A DNA stretch of 64,000 bases, from assembly GCA_002708905.1 (NCBI GenBank), contig PAPM01000002.1, positions 110,593 to 174,592 of the forward strand, read 5' to 3'. Under the pieces are notes generated by a model. The model saw only the letters and a program-made list of their open reading frames with translations. It did not search any database and was not told the DNA's origin. Positions 25,047-33,496 of the stretch are shown piece after piece. The translations under genes and the position numbers were made by a program. This DNA comes from Pseudomonadales bacterium (GTDB lineage: Bacteria; Pseudomonadota; Gammaproteobacteria; Pseudomonadales; Ketobacteraceae). Position 1 is the first letter of the stretch. Every line of letters starts with the position of its first letter.

Positions 25047-27386
25047 TCACAGCGCATCAAAACTCGCGTTCAACCCAAAATGATGCCTCGGCTTACCCAC
25101 CGTCTTCACGCTCCCCGGCATCACCGCTAAACTGCTGTCCCCATAACTCAACACCAGACTATCCGGCAGCTGCACCACACTCAGCCCGCGATTGATCTGA
25201 TCCACAATCAAACCGGCAATGGCGCGGCCAAAGAACAGCTTGGGTGGGAACTGCAGACGGTAGTCGAACCACTGGCCCGTGTTCAGGCTGATGTCGAGCT
25301 GCGGGTTGATCAGGGCCAATTGCAGGCCGCTTTCGCCGTCGGTGGAAAGCTGCACCGGAACTTCCATATTGAAGCTGGTGCGGCTGGACAACTCCCAGTC
25401 ACCCGCCTCGTTGCGCACTTCATAATGGATCTCGAAATAATCGACGGTGAGGAAGGCAATAGACTGAGCCTCTCCACTACGATCACCGCCTCTAAAGGAA
25501 AGTTCAGGCACGCTCTTCGGTGCCAGCACGATGCGGGTGTTGGCATTGTCCATGGTCGTAATAAAGTAGCCGCCGGTTGCCGACAGCTCATCCAGAATCG
25601 GCACGGTGGGCGAGAGGATACCCGCCTCATACACCGCCAGCAGCGCCTGGTTGATGATGTTGCTGTTCACCACCAGCCCCAGGTTGGCGGTGTTATCCGC
25701 TGCAGGCACTGTGGTGGGAGTAAAGCGGAAGCCCAGCATGTTGGGGGCCAGTCCGGGGGCGGGGCCCAGTTGCTCAGGAATGCCCAGCAGATCCGGGAAC
25801 AGATGATCGTCCAGCTGCAACACCTCGGGGAAGCCCAGGTTCACACCCAACTCGATGTCGCCCGGCTCCAGCTCAGTGGTCTCGGTGCCGATGCGCCCCA
25901 TCAGGGAAATCGTCATGCGGTTACTGTCCACCACATCCAGATCCTGCACACCCACCAACGCCGTGAGCAGGGCGCCATTGTTCACCGTGGCACCCAGGCG
26001 CACCTGCAGCTCATTGATCAACGGATCGATGATCAGGTTGGCAATCAGCGGCACCAGCTTGCCCAGCAACAGATCCACAATCAGATCGCGGGCGCCTTCG
26101 ATGCCGCTCTCGATCAGATCGGCCACCATGCCCGCCAGGCCAAAGCCAAAGTTACGAATCGCAGCAGGCAGATTGAAATTGAGATTGAAATCGCTGTCGG
26201 CGCTGCCCAGGCCGATGGCATTGATGGACTGCACGCTGACATTCACATCGCCGTTTTCCGCCTCTAAGCCGAAATCCGCCGCCAGGCGCAGACGATTCAC
26301 ATTGATGCCTGCGTTAAAGCCCACCGTCAAACCGGAGGTGTTAATGCCCAGCAAATCCATCAATTCGTTTTCTTCAGAGTTAAAACTCAACAGACGGCTG
26401 TTGATGCGCACACCCAGATCAGTATTGCGCAGCTCCGCGTCCAAACCAATACCGTCCCAACCGGAACCGGACTTCAGATCCAGCTCGCTGATCTCCAGCT
26501 CTTCGAATTCCAGATCGGTCAACGTGGCGCTGACGGAAATCAGATCCACATTCAAGGGGCCGATGGCCACCTCCGGCGTACATTCCTCACGACAACCGAA
26601 AACCGGCACGCACACCCGGAAGCACTGCTCGGGCACAATCACCACCTTGCCCAAGCCGATGGACACCGACTCACTGAACAAGGTATTGGCGTTGGCGCTG
26701 CCCAGCAACGCCGCCAGATTCTGTTCCTCGACCAACTCCTGGGCGAAGGGCACCAGTTCGTCGATGGTGGCCTGATCCACATCCAGCTTCACGATGTCAT
26801 TCAGCACCGTGGCGCGATCGGCGTAGTGCAGCGTGTCCACCTGGGCGTACACATCCTCGGTGTTGAACTGATAAAACTGACTGGGGCTGACCTGAACCTC
26901 GAACTCATTACGACTGCCCAGGGTGGCCGGTACGCCGTTCACCTCCAGGGCATAGACCCCGGACGGGTCCACCAACTTGCCATGAATGGTCACCCGATTC
27001 CCAAGCTCTGATTCGGTGGGCAGCGCCTCGGTTATCACCACCCGCGGCCCCTGGTTATCAAAGAAGAAAAAGCGCCTGGGCCCGAACTCCTGCGGGTTCA
27101 CCGACAGATTGTTCTGACCCTGAGTGAGATAAGGGGAGAGATCCAAACCACTGGCGATGGCCTGACCATCGGCGAACTCGAACAGATGCTGCACCGGCAC
27201 GCCGTTCAGGGTAATGCGCTCCGGCAGCTCAGCGCAGCGGATTAAAAAACGTTCTGGTAATTGATCGATAAAGCGCGCGTTCTTATACGGTAATACGATC
27301 TCGTATTCCTGGGTTTTACAGCCTGAAGTGAATAAAAAAGATACAAGAAGAAGCCCCAACAAGAGCTGATTTATGTTTTTGTTCAT
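25047..27386 (-). CDS. Large lipoprotein with possible TULIP/BPI-like lipid-binding fold
   Basis: A 779-residue predicted lipoprotein: signal LLLGLLLVSFLFTSGC with the lipobox cysteine about residue 23 from ATG 27386. That start is preferred over one five codons earlier. The N-terminal 200 residues are beta-rich with an Ig-like look (VTIHGKLVDPSGVYALEVNG). A Cys-rich piece (VPEQCFRVCVPVFGCREECT) follows. The middle is long and amphipathic, with hydrophobic helices (LLGKLVPLIANLIIDPLINE) and strands ending in NSNIINQALLAVYEAG, the layout of tubular lipid-binding (TULIP/BPI-like) proteins. That fold is inferred from pattern only. It could bind or carry lipid in the outer envelope. Confidence 0.7.
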   Translation of the reverse strand: MNKNINQLLLGLLLVSFLFTSGCKTQEYEIVLPYKNARFIDQLPERFLIRCAELPERITLNGVPVQHLFEFADGQAIASGLDLSPYLTQGQNNLSVNPQEFGPRRFFFFDNQGPRVVITEALPTESELGNRVTIHGKLVDPSGVYALEVNGVPATLGSRNEFEVQVSPSQFYQFNTEDVYAQVDTLHYADRATVLNDIVKLDVDQATIDELVPFAQELVEEQNLAALLGSANANTLFSESVSIGLGKVVIVPEQCFRVCVPVFGCREECTPEVAIGPLNVDLISVSATLTDLEFEELEISELDLKSGSGWDGIGLDAELRNTDLGVRINSRLLSFNSEENELMDLLGINTSGLTVGFNAGINVNRLRLAADFGLEAENGDVNVSVQSINAIGLGSADSDFNLNFNLPAAIRNFGFGLAGMVADLIESGIEGARDLIVDLLLGKLVPLIANLIIDPLINELQVRLGATVNNGALLTALVGVQDLDVVDSNRMTISLMGRIGTETTELEPGDIELGVNLGFPEVLQLDDHLFPDLLGIPEQLGPAPGLAPNMLGFRFTPTTVPAADNTANLGLVVNSNIINQALLAVYEAGILSPTVPILDELSATGGYFITTMDNANTRIVLAPKSVPELSFRGGDRSGEAQSIAFLTVDYFEIHYEVRNEAGDWELSSRTSFNMEVPVQLSTDGESGLQLALINPQLDISLNTGQWFDYRLQFPPKLFFGRAIAGLIVDQINRGLSVVQLPDSLVLSYGDSSLAVMPGSVKTVGKPRHHFGLNASFDAL

Positions 27387-27425
27387 GCCCCACCATTCCA
27401 TTAGCTAATACATTCAGTTTGAGTG

Positions 27426-27520
27426 TAGTAGCGTATTGCCCCGATAAAATTGTTGCGTAAGTTTTGATCTGTGTGCTGGCTAACCTGCGTTATGGATCAT
27501 AACATGGGCAAATTGGATTA
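27426..27520. repeat. Dispersed intergenic repeat, copy A
   Basis: Four blocks are shared with copy B (29269-29362): TAGTAGCGTA (27426-27435), CCCGATAAA (27440-27448), CTGTGTGCTGG (27469-27479; one mismatch in B) and CATAACATG (27498-27506). The block spacing differs by at most two bases between copies. It lies between the divergent 25047 and 27624 genes. It may be a promoter module, a small RNA or a mobile-element remnant; no coding frame was seen. Confidence 0.6.
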
Positions 27521-27623
27521 GTTTGTAATGGGCTTGCCGATAATCCTGATGCGAACATAATCTCTTCACATGTTATTAGTAAAGTGAGTTAATTAGCATT
27601 CAAATTAAATTGGGGGACTGGAA

Positions 27624-28265
27624 ATGAAAATTCGCATGGGGAAGATCTTTCTATTGGTGAGTGTGCTGGCAATGTCTAGTTTTTCCTACGGGCAAGTATG
27701 GAAATACACCTATTCAGGCGGGCCGTTATTGATTGACGAAAACACAGACTACGATGGTTTTCCAGATACGTTTCCGGGTTACAACGGGGACATATCAATT
27801 GATGAGAGCGCTTTGCCCGGAGGCACACTTGCTAATACAACCGTATCCTTTCTTGCCATAGCGGCCTATTTTGACGACGAGGAATACACCATCGATACGC
27901 CGTTCGGCATTCTGGATAATGCAAGCCAGGTCGATGGGCTGCTGGCGTTCACTATCCACGAATTTCCTGCCATCCAGGCATACTTCAATTTCACTACCGA
28001 CGAAAACCGTCAAATCGTCGCCTGGGAAAGTGACTTTCTTGCCGGACCACCGGACGGCGGCATCAGCAGCGAAAACGGAGATTACTATCGCATTGGGGGC
28101 GATGGGCCGGACGTATATTACTATTCTGAAAGCGCGGGCTCATGGAGCCGACCCCATGCCGTGCCGGAATTATCCGCTGGTGCTACGGAACTCGCACTTG
28201 GGTTGCTCGCCGGCTTGATGCTGCTGATGCGGGAGTTCAAAACTGGGCGTAGTCGACCAAGGTAA
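27624..28265 (+). CDS. Exported protein with PEP-CTERM-like C-terminal sorting signal
   Basis: A 213-residue protein with a signal peptide (IFLLVSVLAMSSFSYG) and the strong site GGGGGACTGG upstream of ATG 27624. The body is acidic and beta-rich (GGPLLIDENTDYDGFPDTFP). The C-terminus, VPELSAGATELALGLLAGLM followed by LLMREFKTGRSRPR, has the tripartite layout of PEP-CTERM-type sorting signals: a short motif, a membrane helix and a basic tail. The motif is VPEL rather than the classic VPEP or PEP, so the match is to the general type. An exosortase would be expected elsewhere in the genome. Function unknown. Confidence 0.7.
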   Translation: MKIRMGKIFLLVSVLAMSSFSYGQVWKYTYSGGPLLIDENTDYDGFPDTFPGYNGDISIDESALPGGTLANTTVSFLAIAAYFDDEEYTIDTPFGILDNASQVDGLLAFTIHEFPAIQAYFNFTTDENRQIVAWESDFLAGPPDGGISSENGDYYRIGGDGPDVYYYSESAGSWSRPHAVPELSAGATELALGLLAGLMLLMREFKTGRSRPR

Positions 28266-28288
28266 TACGCGCAGGTATTCAGCTTATG

Positions 28289-28533
28289 AGCTTCCTGTTG
28301 GGGAAAGTTGGTTTCCTGTTGATCAGTGAGGGCTTCCCAGTGGAGAAATAGGTTTCCCGGTGATCAATCGGGGCTTCCCGGCGGGAAATTTGGCTTCCCG
28401 ATGATCAATGGGGGCTTCCCCCTGGAGAAATTGGTTTCCCGGTGATCAAAGTTGATCTCCCAGTGATCAGTTAGGGCTTCCCCCGGAAAAATTTGGCTTC
28501 CCAGTGGCAAAATTGATCTCCCAGTGATCAATA
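28289..28533. repeat. Tandem repeat array, 41-bp period with about 20-bp half-units
   Basis: The units starting GGGCTTCCC or similar are at 28289, 28330, 28371, 28412 and 28474, with lengths 41, 41, 41, 62 and about 60. The extra length in the last two equals one half-unit. Half-units alternate GGCTTCCCAGTGGAGAAA-like and GGTTTCCCGGTGATCAAT-like sequences; TGATCA recurs in most. The array fills the gap between convergent genes, from 24 bases after the PEP-CTERM-like gene to the stop codon of the DJ-1 gene. Copies are imperfect and there are no unique spacers, so it is not a CRISPR. Confidence 0.8.
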
Positions 28534-29118
28534 TCAGGCGTTTTTGGTCCAGGCAAAATCCATTTGCTTTGCCGTCGCCTCGGCCAGTTCAAGGCTGTGC
28601 AGTTTACTGACCAAGTGCAGGCTCATATCAATGCCTGCCGAAATACCAGCGGATGTCACGATGTTTCCCTGATCGACCCAGCGCACCTGCTGTTTCACAT
28701 CAAGCTGGGGGAACTGAGCTTTCAGATCAGGGATATCCTCCCAGTGGGTTGTCACTTGTTGGTTGGACAACACCTGAGCCTGAGCCAGTAAAAAGGCGCC
28801 GGTGCACACCGAGGCGATCAGCGATACCTTGGATGCCTGAAGGGCAATCCAGTCGAGAACGTTCTGTTTACTCATCTGTTGGGTGTGAACGCCACCGGGA
28901 ATGATCAAAACATCCAGCTCGGGATGGTTGGATAAATCAAAATCCGGTAATACGCGGTAACCGGCCCTGGCGATGACGGGATCGAGGTTTTCGGCAATCA
29001 GGAATGGGTTGAATGGTTGGTTGTTCTGGCAGACTCTGGATGCGGTGGAGAAGACTTCGAAGGGGCCGGAGAAATCCAGTACTTCTGCGTTGTTGTAGAT
29101 GTAGATTCCGACGTTCAT
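28534..29118 (-). CDS. DJ-1/PfpI family protein
   Basis: A 194-residue class I glutamine-amidotransferase-like protein. It opens MNVGIYIYNNAEVLDFSGPF, as in the DJ-1/PfpI branch related to isocyanide hydratase and to the N-terminal domain of AraC-type regulators. The nucleophile elbow is ASVCTGAFLL, with the reactive cysteine, and a Glu earlier (DFSGPFEVF) fits the active-site partner. It could be a hydratase, chaperone or glyoxalase-like enzyme; the family does not decide. Its stop codon borders the 41-bp repeat array. Convergent with the gene at 27624. Confidence 0.85.
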   Translation of the reverse strand: MNVGIYIYNNAEVLDFSGPFEVFSTASRVCQNNQPFNPFLIAENLDPVIARAGYRVLPDFDLSNHPELDVLIIPGGVHTQQMSKQNVLDWIALQASKVSLIASVCTGAFLLAQAQVLSNQQVTTHWEDIPDLKAQFPQLDVKQQVRWVDQGNIVTSAGISAGIDMSLHLVSKLHSLELAEATAKQMDFAWTKNA

Positions 29119-29429
29119 GTATCACCATTTCATGCCGGTGGTCTCCCGCGTGATGCAGGCCAGCCCGACTCAATCTTATCTTGGCATCATGCTGCTACTT
29201 AATCCACAACTGGTCATGCAGGTGGCCTCCGGCATGACCCCGCCTAGCCATCACATATGGAGTAAGAGTAGTAGCGTACAGTCCCGATAAATTTGTGTGT
29301 GATTTTTAGGCTGTGCGCTGGTTGATCAGCCGGCGGACCATAACATGAGCAGTTTAGATTGGTTCTCTTCTAACATCGCGGAGCAGTATCTGACCAGCTA
29401 ACCACATTAGAAAGCTCAACAAACGTCAA
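29119..29429. other. Intergenic region with a hairpin and one dispersed repeat
   Basis: It holds two features. A hairpin, GGTCATGC (29212-29219) pairing with GCATGACC (29232-29239), lies 93 bases upstream of the DJ-1 gene's ATG; a related half-copy TCATGCCGGTGGTCTCC occurs at about 29130. Dispersed repeat copy B (29269-29362) follows. No coding frame was recognised. The composition becomes AT-rich at its right end, where the accessory island begins. Confidence 0.5.
29269..29362. repeat. Dispersed intergenic repeat, copy B
   Basis: It shares with copy A (27426-27520) TAGTAGCGTA (29269-29278), CCCGATAAA (29283-29291), CTGTGCGCTGG (29311-29321) and CATAACATG (29339-29347), with nearly the same block spacing. 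It sits at the left edge of the AT-rich island, so it could mark an old insertion or recombination boundary; that is inference. Confidence 0.6.
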
Positions 29430-29717
29430 CTAATAAAAATGTTTTACCTCGCCATAAGGTCTGAGGGCACCAACCACATCACCCGGTCGTTCATCATCCG
29501 ACGAATATTTCGGTAGTTCAATTTTCGTAGAATAAGAGGCATACTTAAAATACTTCACTAAAATGCTATCGTTGATTCTTAACAGTATGCTAGAAAGCCG
29601 ACTATGGTCGACCGATGTATACACAAGATTTGGGGAGTAGGCTCGAAAGGTACTGGGAAGGACCAAATTGGCCAATAGAAAGTTTGTAGACACAGACATG
29701 CTATAAACCACATACAT
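29430..29717 (-). CDS. Possible small protein or gene remnant, 95 residues
   Basis: A 95-codon minus-strand frame starting at ATG 29717, with no convincing ribosome binding site. The product (VLPSTFRAYSPNLVYTSVDH near residue 20, ending RPYGEVKHFY) has a protein-like composition. Its start is only 31 bases from the divergent gene at 29749, which leaves little room for two promoters. It could be a fragment of a lost gene or a chance frame. Not recognised. Confidence 0.25.
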   Translation of the reverse strand: MYVVYSMSVSTNFLLANLVLPSTFRAYSPNLVYTSVDHSRLSSILLRINDSILVKYFKYASYSTKIELPKYSSDDERPGDVVGALRPYGEVKHFY

Positions 29718-29748
29718 AATTTCATTTTCACTTCGATGGGGATAAGTC

Positions 29749-30780
29749 GTGGAAAATAGATTGACCGTTAGTTTTTTATGTTCCTACATCATCATTGCAG
29801 CTTATTTTTTCATTCATCCTTCTATAAGTTTTGGGCAAGAGTCATGTGATTCGGTTCTCTTAGCAAAGACTGTTACCGTTATGCAATCGAGTTCAAAATC
29901 AAAACTCGCATGGCTACAGTTAATTAATAGCTCTAACTATGAAGAGGCTAAGAAAAATTATTCGGCTCAAGTGCCTGGCTACTTCAACGGTTCCTATAAG
30001 GACTTTTCGGTTAAGAGAAGCGAATATTTTTCCAAGGAGTCATATAGCCAAAACACAGAAGAAGCAAGGGCAACGCTAAGTATTTCTACGCCTCCCGAGA
30101 ATGTAAGTGCATGGCGTAGTTGTGTGCTTGCGAATTCTGGAGGTCTGTCACATGTAATAGAGCATGTGAGTGAAAGTTCTGCAACCCTTATTGTAGCTTG
30201 GAATCCGCCGCTAGGCTCGGGGGAAATCACTGAACTCTCCCTATTTCTCGACGGTGGTTATGTGTTACAAACTCTGCCAACCACACTTCTTGGGCAACGA
30301 TCAGTAATCATTAGCCGTGACGAAGTAAACAAAGGGGTTAGCGGGACAATTTCCGGGATAGTAAATGGAGTATCATATACAACGACACTTTATATCCCTG
30401 CGACACCTAATCCGCCGCCGCCGTGCAACAGTAAGAACCGTACAATATCTGTCGATGTAGGCGCTAACATGTTCGCTATAGCGCGCATTCCAGCTAGTCA
30501 ATGTGATCGCAACATAAATGTCCGGGTAGTAGCTAGGGCAATATATGAAACTCCAGGGGATCCATGGGTTTCGCTCGAGGTTAAAATTCCTGGCATTATT
30601 TCTCCATGGAACAGCGGTAGGCTCGGCGTGCCCGCAGAGTCACCAAGCTATCGTGATGCGAAGTTCAACCAAACTATAAGTTTACCCGCTGGTCAATCGA
30701 TGGATGTAATTGCAAACACAGCTAACTTCCGTGCCAAAGCAGACTTTCTTCGCATTGAGGCAGATATCACGGAACCCTAA
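29749..30780 (+). CDS. Exported protein of unknown function in AT-rich island
   Basis: A 343-residue protein starting at GTG 29749, with GGGGAT seven bases upstream. A signal peptide (VSFLCSYIIIAAYFFIHPSI, then SFGQ) directs export. The middle holds a PPENVSAWRSCV segment and a beta region LIVAWNPPLGSGEITELSLF; a Pro-rich linker (PATPNPPPPCNSKNR) separates a C-terminal beta-sandwich-like domain of about 115 residues with two cysteines (PCNS, SQCD) that may form a disulfide. No catalytic motif was recognised. It is the first of four + strand genes leading to the caspase-like gene. Confidence 0.6.
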   Translation: MENRLTVSFLCSYIIIAAYFFIHPSISFGQESCDSVLLAKTVTVMQSSSKSKLAWLQLINSSNYEEAKKNYSAQVPGYFNGSYKDFSVKRSEYFSKESYSQNTEEARATLSISTPPENVSAWRSCVLANSGGLSHVIEHVSESSATLIVAWNPPLGSGEITELSLFLDGGYVLQTLPTTLLGQRSVIISRDEVNKGVSGTISGIVNGVSYTTTLYIPATPNPPPPCNSKNRTISVDVGANMFAIARIPASQCDRNINVRVVARAIYETPGDPWVSLEVKIPGIISPWNSGRLGVPAESPSYRDAKFNQTISLPAGQSMDVIANTANFRAKADFLRIEADITEP

Positions 30781-30891
30781 GAATTCATACTTGAAAGTAT
30801 ACTAACGTGCCCGTACTGGCGCTTGTTATTGATAGTTAGGTGATTTGAGTGATTAAGCTGAAGATAATGAAGATTATTAGAGGAAATAAAT

Positions 30892-31305
30892 ATGGCTGAA
30901 AGTAGTGCTGTGAAGCAAATAACTGTGGGAGTAGCGATAATAGTGATTGCTGGTGTTTTAACTTTTTTTGGCAGAGAAATTTGGATGTGGTGTTGCGAGA
31001 CTCCTGAACCTGTTCTGACTTCTACATCGGTTAGAATATTTCGAGTAGATCCAGATAATCTGTCTAGATGTGAACTAAAAAATCCTGTTCAGATTATGTC
31101 GGATGGCACTCAATTGGGCTTGGTCGCAACTGACCTAAGGAAGAGCGCAGTTATATTGGTATTTTTTCCTAATGGTGCTACACATATTTTGAATGGAGTA
31201 GGATTGAAACCGGTTAGCATACCTAAAACAAATGTAATTCTATCCGCAGCTTCACTCGCTGAAATTGATGAGTGTTCGGTACGAATAAATCTGTCCATAA
31301 AATGA
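30892..31305 (+). CDS. Small single-pass membrane protein in AT-rich island
   Basis: A 137-residue protein starting at ATG 30892 (GAGG upstream). Residues about 9-28 (ITVGVAIIVIAGVLTFFGRE) form one membrane helix followed by WMWCCETPEP. The rest, about 100 residues, is a small beta-rich domain (ILVFFPNGATHILNGVGLKP), probably on the periplasmic side. The family was not recognised. It lies 111 bases after the secreted protein gene and 71 before the next membrane protein gene, so it is probably part of the same unit as the caspase-like gene. Confidence 0.55.
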   Translation: MAESSAVKQITVGVAIIVIAGVLTFFGREIWMWCCETPEPVLTSTSVRIFRVDPDNLSRCELKNPVQIMSDGTQLGLVATDLRKSAVILVFFPNGATHILNGVGLKPVSIPKTNVILSAASLAEIDECSVRINLSIK

Positions 31306-31376
31306 GATGAAACCGCAATTTTTAATGCTAGTTTAAAATAGGATAAACTAGAAATCATATCCCACTTTATAAGTAC

Positions 31377-31847
31377 ATGACATTGGATAAAATTCAAACA
31401 TCAATAGTTCTGTTTTGTATGACAGCATATGCTATACACTTGGCAGGTGACGTTTGGCGATATAGAAACTATAAATATAACCTACTGCAATTCACCGCGC
31501 TTGCTGTTGTCTTTTTGGTTTTGGCTTGGTCATCCGGATTTCCATTTCCGAGAATCTCTTTTGGAAGCACTTCATCTGAAGCCACTTTAGCTGCAATGTT
31601 TGTTTCAATTGTATTAGGCATGATATCCAACTACATTTTTTTTAACGATACTTTTTCATTTAGACAATGCGTCAAACCAATTCTAGTCTCTCCGATTCTT
31701 TTAATGCCCCTATACAGCCTTGTTGAAGGCTCATCTAAATTTGAAAGCATCAAGGTAGCCTCACTATGCTTGATTTCTTATCAAAACGGTTTTTTCTGGA
31801 AAATATTTTTTGAGAAAATAGAGGATGCCATTAGAGATGAAGGTTAA
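31377..31847 (+). CDS. Multi-pass membrane protein in AT-rich island
   Basis: A 156-residue, very hydrophobic protein with about four membrane helices (IVLFCMTAYAIHLAGDVW; FTALAVVFLVLAWSSGF; AAMFVSIVLGMISNYIFF; ILVSPILLMPLYSLVEG). Its 3' end overlaps the start of the caspase-like gene by 11-23 bases, so the two are likely translated together. It resembles no transporter family I know; its layout suggests a membrane partner for the peptidase. Confidence 0.6.
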   Translation: MTLDKIQTSIVLFCMTAYAIHLAGDVWRYRNYKYNLLQFTALAVVFLVLAWSSGFPFPRISFGSTSSEATLAAMFVSIVLGMISNYIFFNDTFSFRQCVKPILVSPILLMPLYSLVEGSSKFESIKVASLCLISYQNGFFWKIFFEKIEDAIRDEG

Positions 31848-33456
31848 CGACTTATCTTTTCTTCTTCTTCTTTTTCCGGCTATTTGTTTAGGTAACGAAT
31901 CAAAAATACTCCCTGAATATAAAAAGTACTTTATAAAATACTCCAATGAGAGGAGCATCTTCTCAGAAAAAATAGCTCCGAGATTTGGAGGAGCAAAAGT
32001 CGGAAGAAGCTTCGCAATTATTGCTGGAGTATGGGATTATGAATTCGGAAACCTTCCTCCGGCAAAGGCCGACATGGAAGAACTAAAAAGCTACCTCCTC
32101 AATGAGGAGTATTTTGATGAAGTTGTTTTTCTAAAGAACTCAGAAGTAAACTACAACAACCTAAAATACTTTTTGCAATATTATTTCAAGAACCGATTGA
32201 ATGACTATCCACAATCAAGATTTCTATTTGCGTATAGTGGCCATGGCTTTTCAGATGGCGATGAAGGTTATTTAGTAAAATCTAGTGCTACACACCTTCG
32301 AGATTTCAACAACAGTATTGGAATGGACGTGCTTCGCCCACTGATACAAAAAGTTGTTAATAAGTCACACCACACGCTTGTTCTAATTAATGCATGTCAT
32401 TCTGGAACATTTTTTGGAAGCAGCTTTGGAAGCAAGCAATATTTACCAAGAAAAACCGGTGCTCATGCAATCACCGCAGGTGGATCAGATGAGGAAACGT
32501 TTTCAATACCATCTTTCGGAAAAGGTAGTCTTTTTTTTGAGGTCTTTTTAGACGGCGTTAGAGGGGGGGCAGACTTCTACCCAATTGGTGGTGATGGAAT
32601 CATTACTTTCAATGAAATCTTTGGATATATCCATAACAATGTTGCGGAACAAACAACCTCTCAAACCCCAAGAGAAGGCGATTTAAGACCGAGGGGAAAT
32701 AAAAGCGAAGGAAGCTTTTTCTTTATCGACAAAGATGTCGAAATACTAGACGTGAGTATAATAGATACCCTGATCGACCAAATCACATTTGGAAATAATA
32801 TTCCCAAGCCTACCGTTAAAAACTTAGCTCTATCTGTAGAGCGCTTAGAAGACATTGAATCTTTCGATTTTAATAAAGAAAAATCACTTAGGGAGGACGT
32901 CGAAAGCCGATCCCATAAAAGTTTAGATGACGAAGAGTACTTTATGTTTATCCCAGACGGAGGGAACTTTGGGGGAGATAGAAGATTTATGACGGGTAGA
33001 GAAATTGAATTTATACAAAGGGTTGAAACAAAAACTAGTTTTCTTGCAGGAAGTCCATGCGAGCTAAACGTTATTAAAGTTGAAGATTATTCCGTACCTA
33101 AAGGACCAAAAGAGGCTAGAGATAAAACAACTGTCTATAAAAACACATATAATTACACGGTAGACCTAACCAAACCCCTTTGGATTAGTGAGGATGATGA
33201 ATATAGGGATGGTTATCGGTTATTTAATGTTAGAAATCTCTCGGAGGATGGCTCAAGCGCAATAATGGAGTCATCTATTGTCCACAACAATGAAGGTATA
33301 CCGCGAAAAAAAACATTTAAAGTATCAGAGTACGGCTTTCAAATTTCGTATGATTTTCCAGTTCCAGAAGTTCCAGAGTTATCCATATCAAAGTTGAACG
33401 AGATCTGCCTAGGTCAAGATTTGAAAAAATTAAAAATCACATCGCCTGAAAAATAG
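31837..33456 (+). CDS. Exported caspase-like (peptidase C14) protein
   Basis: A 539-residue caspase-fold protease. A signal peptide (LSFLLLLFPAICLG) precedes the catalytic domain, so it acts outside the cytoplasm, unlike most bacterial caspase-like defence effectors. The p20-type domain starts GRSFAIIAGVWDYEFGNLPP; the catalytic His is in LFAYSGHGF and the Cys in LINACHSGTF, followed by GAHAITAGGSDEETF. Residues about 300-539 form an unassigned C-terminal region that is not a known NTPase. The ATG at 31837 gives the cleanest signal peptide; an ATG at 31825 is possible. It overlaps the four-helix membrane protein gene and converges on the ATPase gene at 33497. Cleavage is usually after Arg or Lys in this family; substrate unknown. 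Confidence 0.82.
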   Translation: MKVNDLSFLLLLFPAICLGNESKILPEYKKYFIKYSNERSIFSEKIAPRFGGAKVGRSFAIIAGVWDYEFGNLPPAKADMEELKSYLLNEEYFDEVVFLKNSEVNYNNLKYFLQYYFKNRLNDYPQSRFLFAYSGHGFSDGDEGYLVKSSATHLRDFNNSIGMDVLRPLIQKVVNKSHHTLVLINACHSGTFFGSSFGSKQYLPRKTGAHAITAGGSDEETFSIPSFGKGSLFFEVFLDGVRGGADFYPIGGDGIITFNEIFGYIHNNVAEQTTSQTPREGDLRPRGNKSEGSFFFIDKDVEILDVSIIDTLIDQITFGNNIPKPTVKNLALSVERLEDIESFDFNKEKSLREDVESRSHKSLDDEEYFMFIPDGGNFGGDRRFMTGREIEFIQRVETKTSFLAGSPCELNVIKVEDYSVPKGPKEARDKTTVYKNTYNYTVDLTKPLWISEDDEYRDGYRLFNVRNLSEDGSSAIMESSIVHNNEGIPRKKTFKVSEYGFQISYDFPVPEVPELSISKLNEICLGQDLKKLKITSPEK

Positions 33457-33496
33457 TAGCATCATTAAGACAGAAGTTTAATTGTTAGACCTCTTT

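Noticed and set aside
25320..26267. Long + strand frame (315 codons) opposite the lipoprotein gene
   Set aside because: His/Gln-rich antisense shadow of a strongly supported minus-strand gene; no ribosome binding site and no domain.
28289..28533. CRISPR array
   Set aside because: Repeats are contiguous and degenerate with no unique spacers, and no cas genes are in the window.
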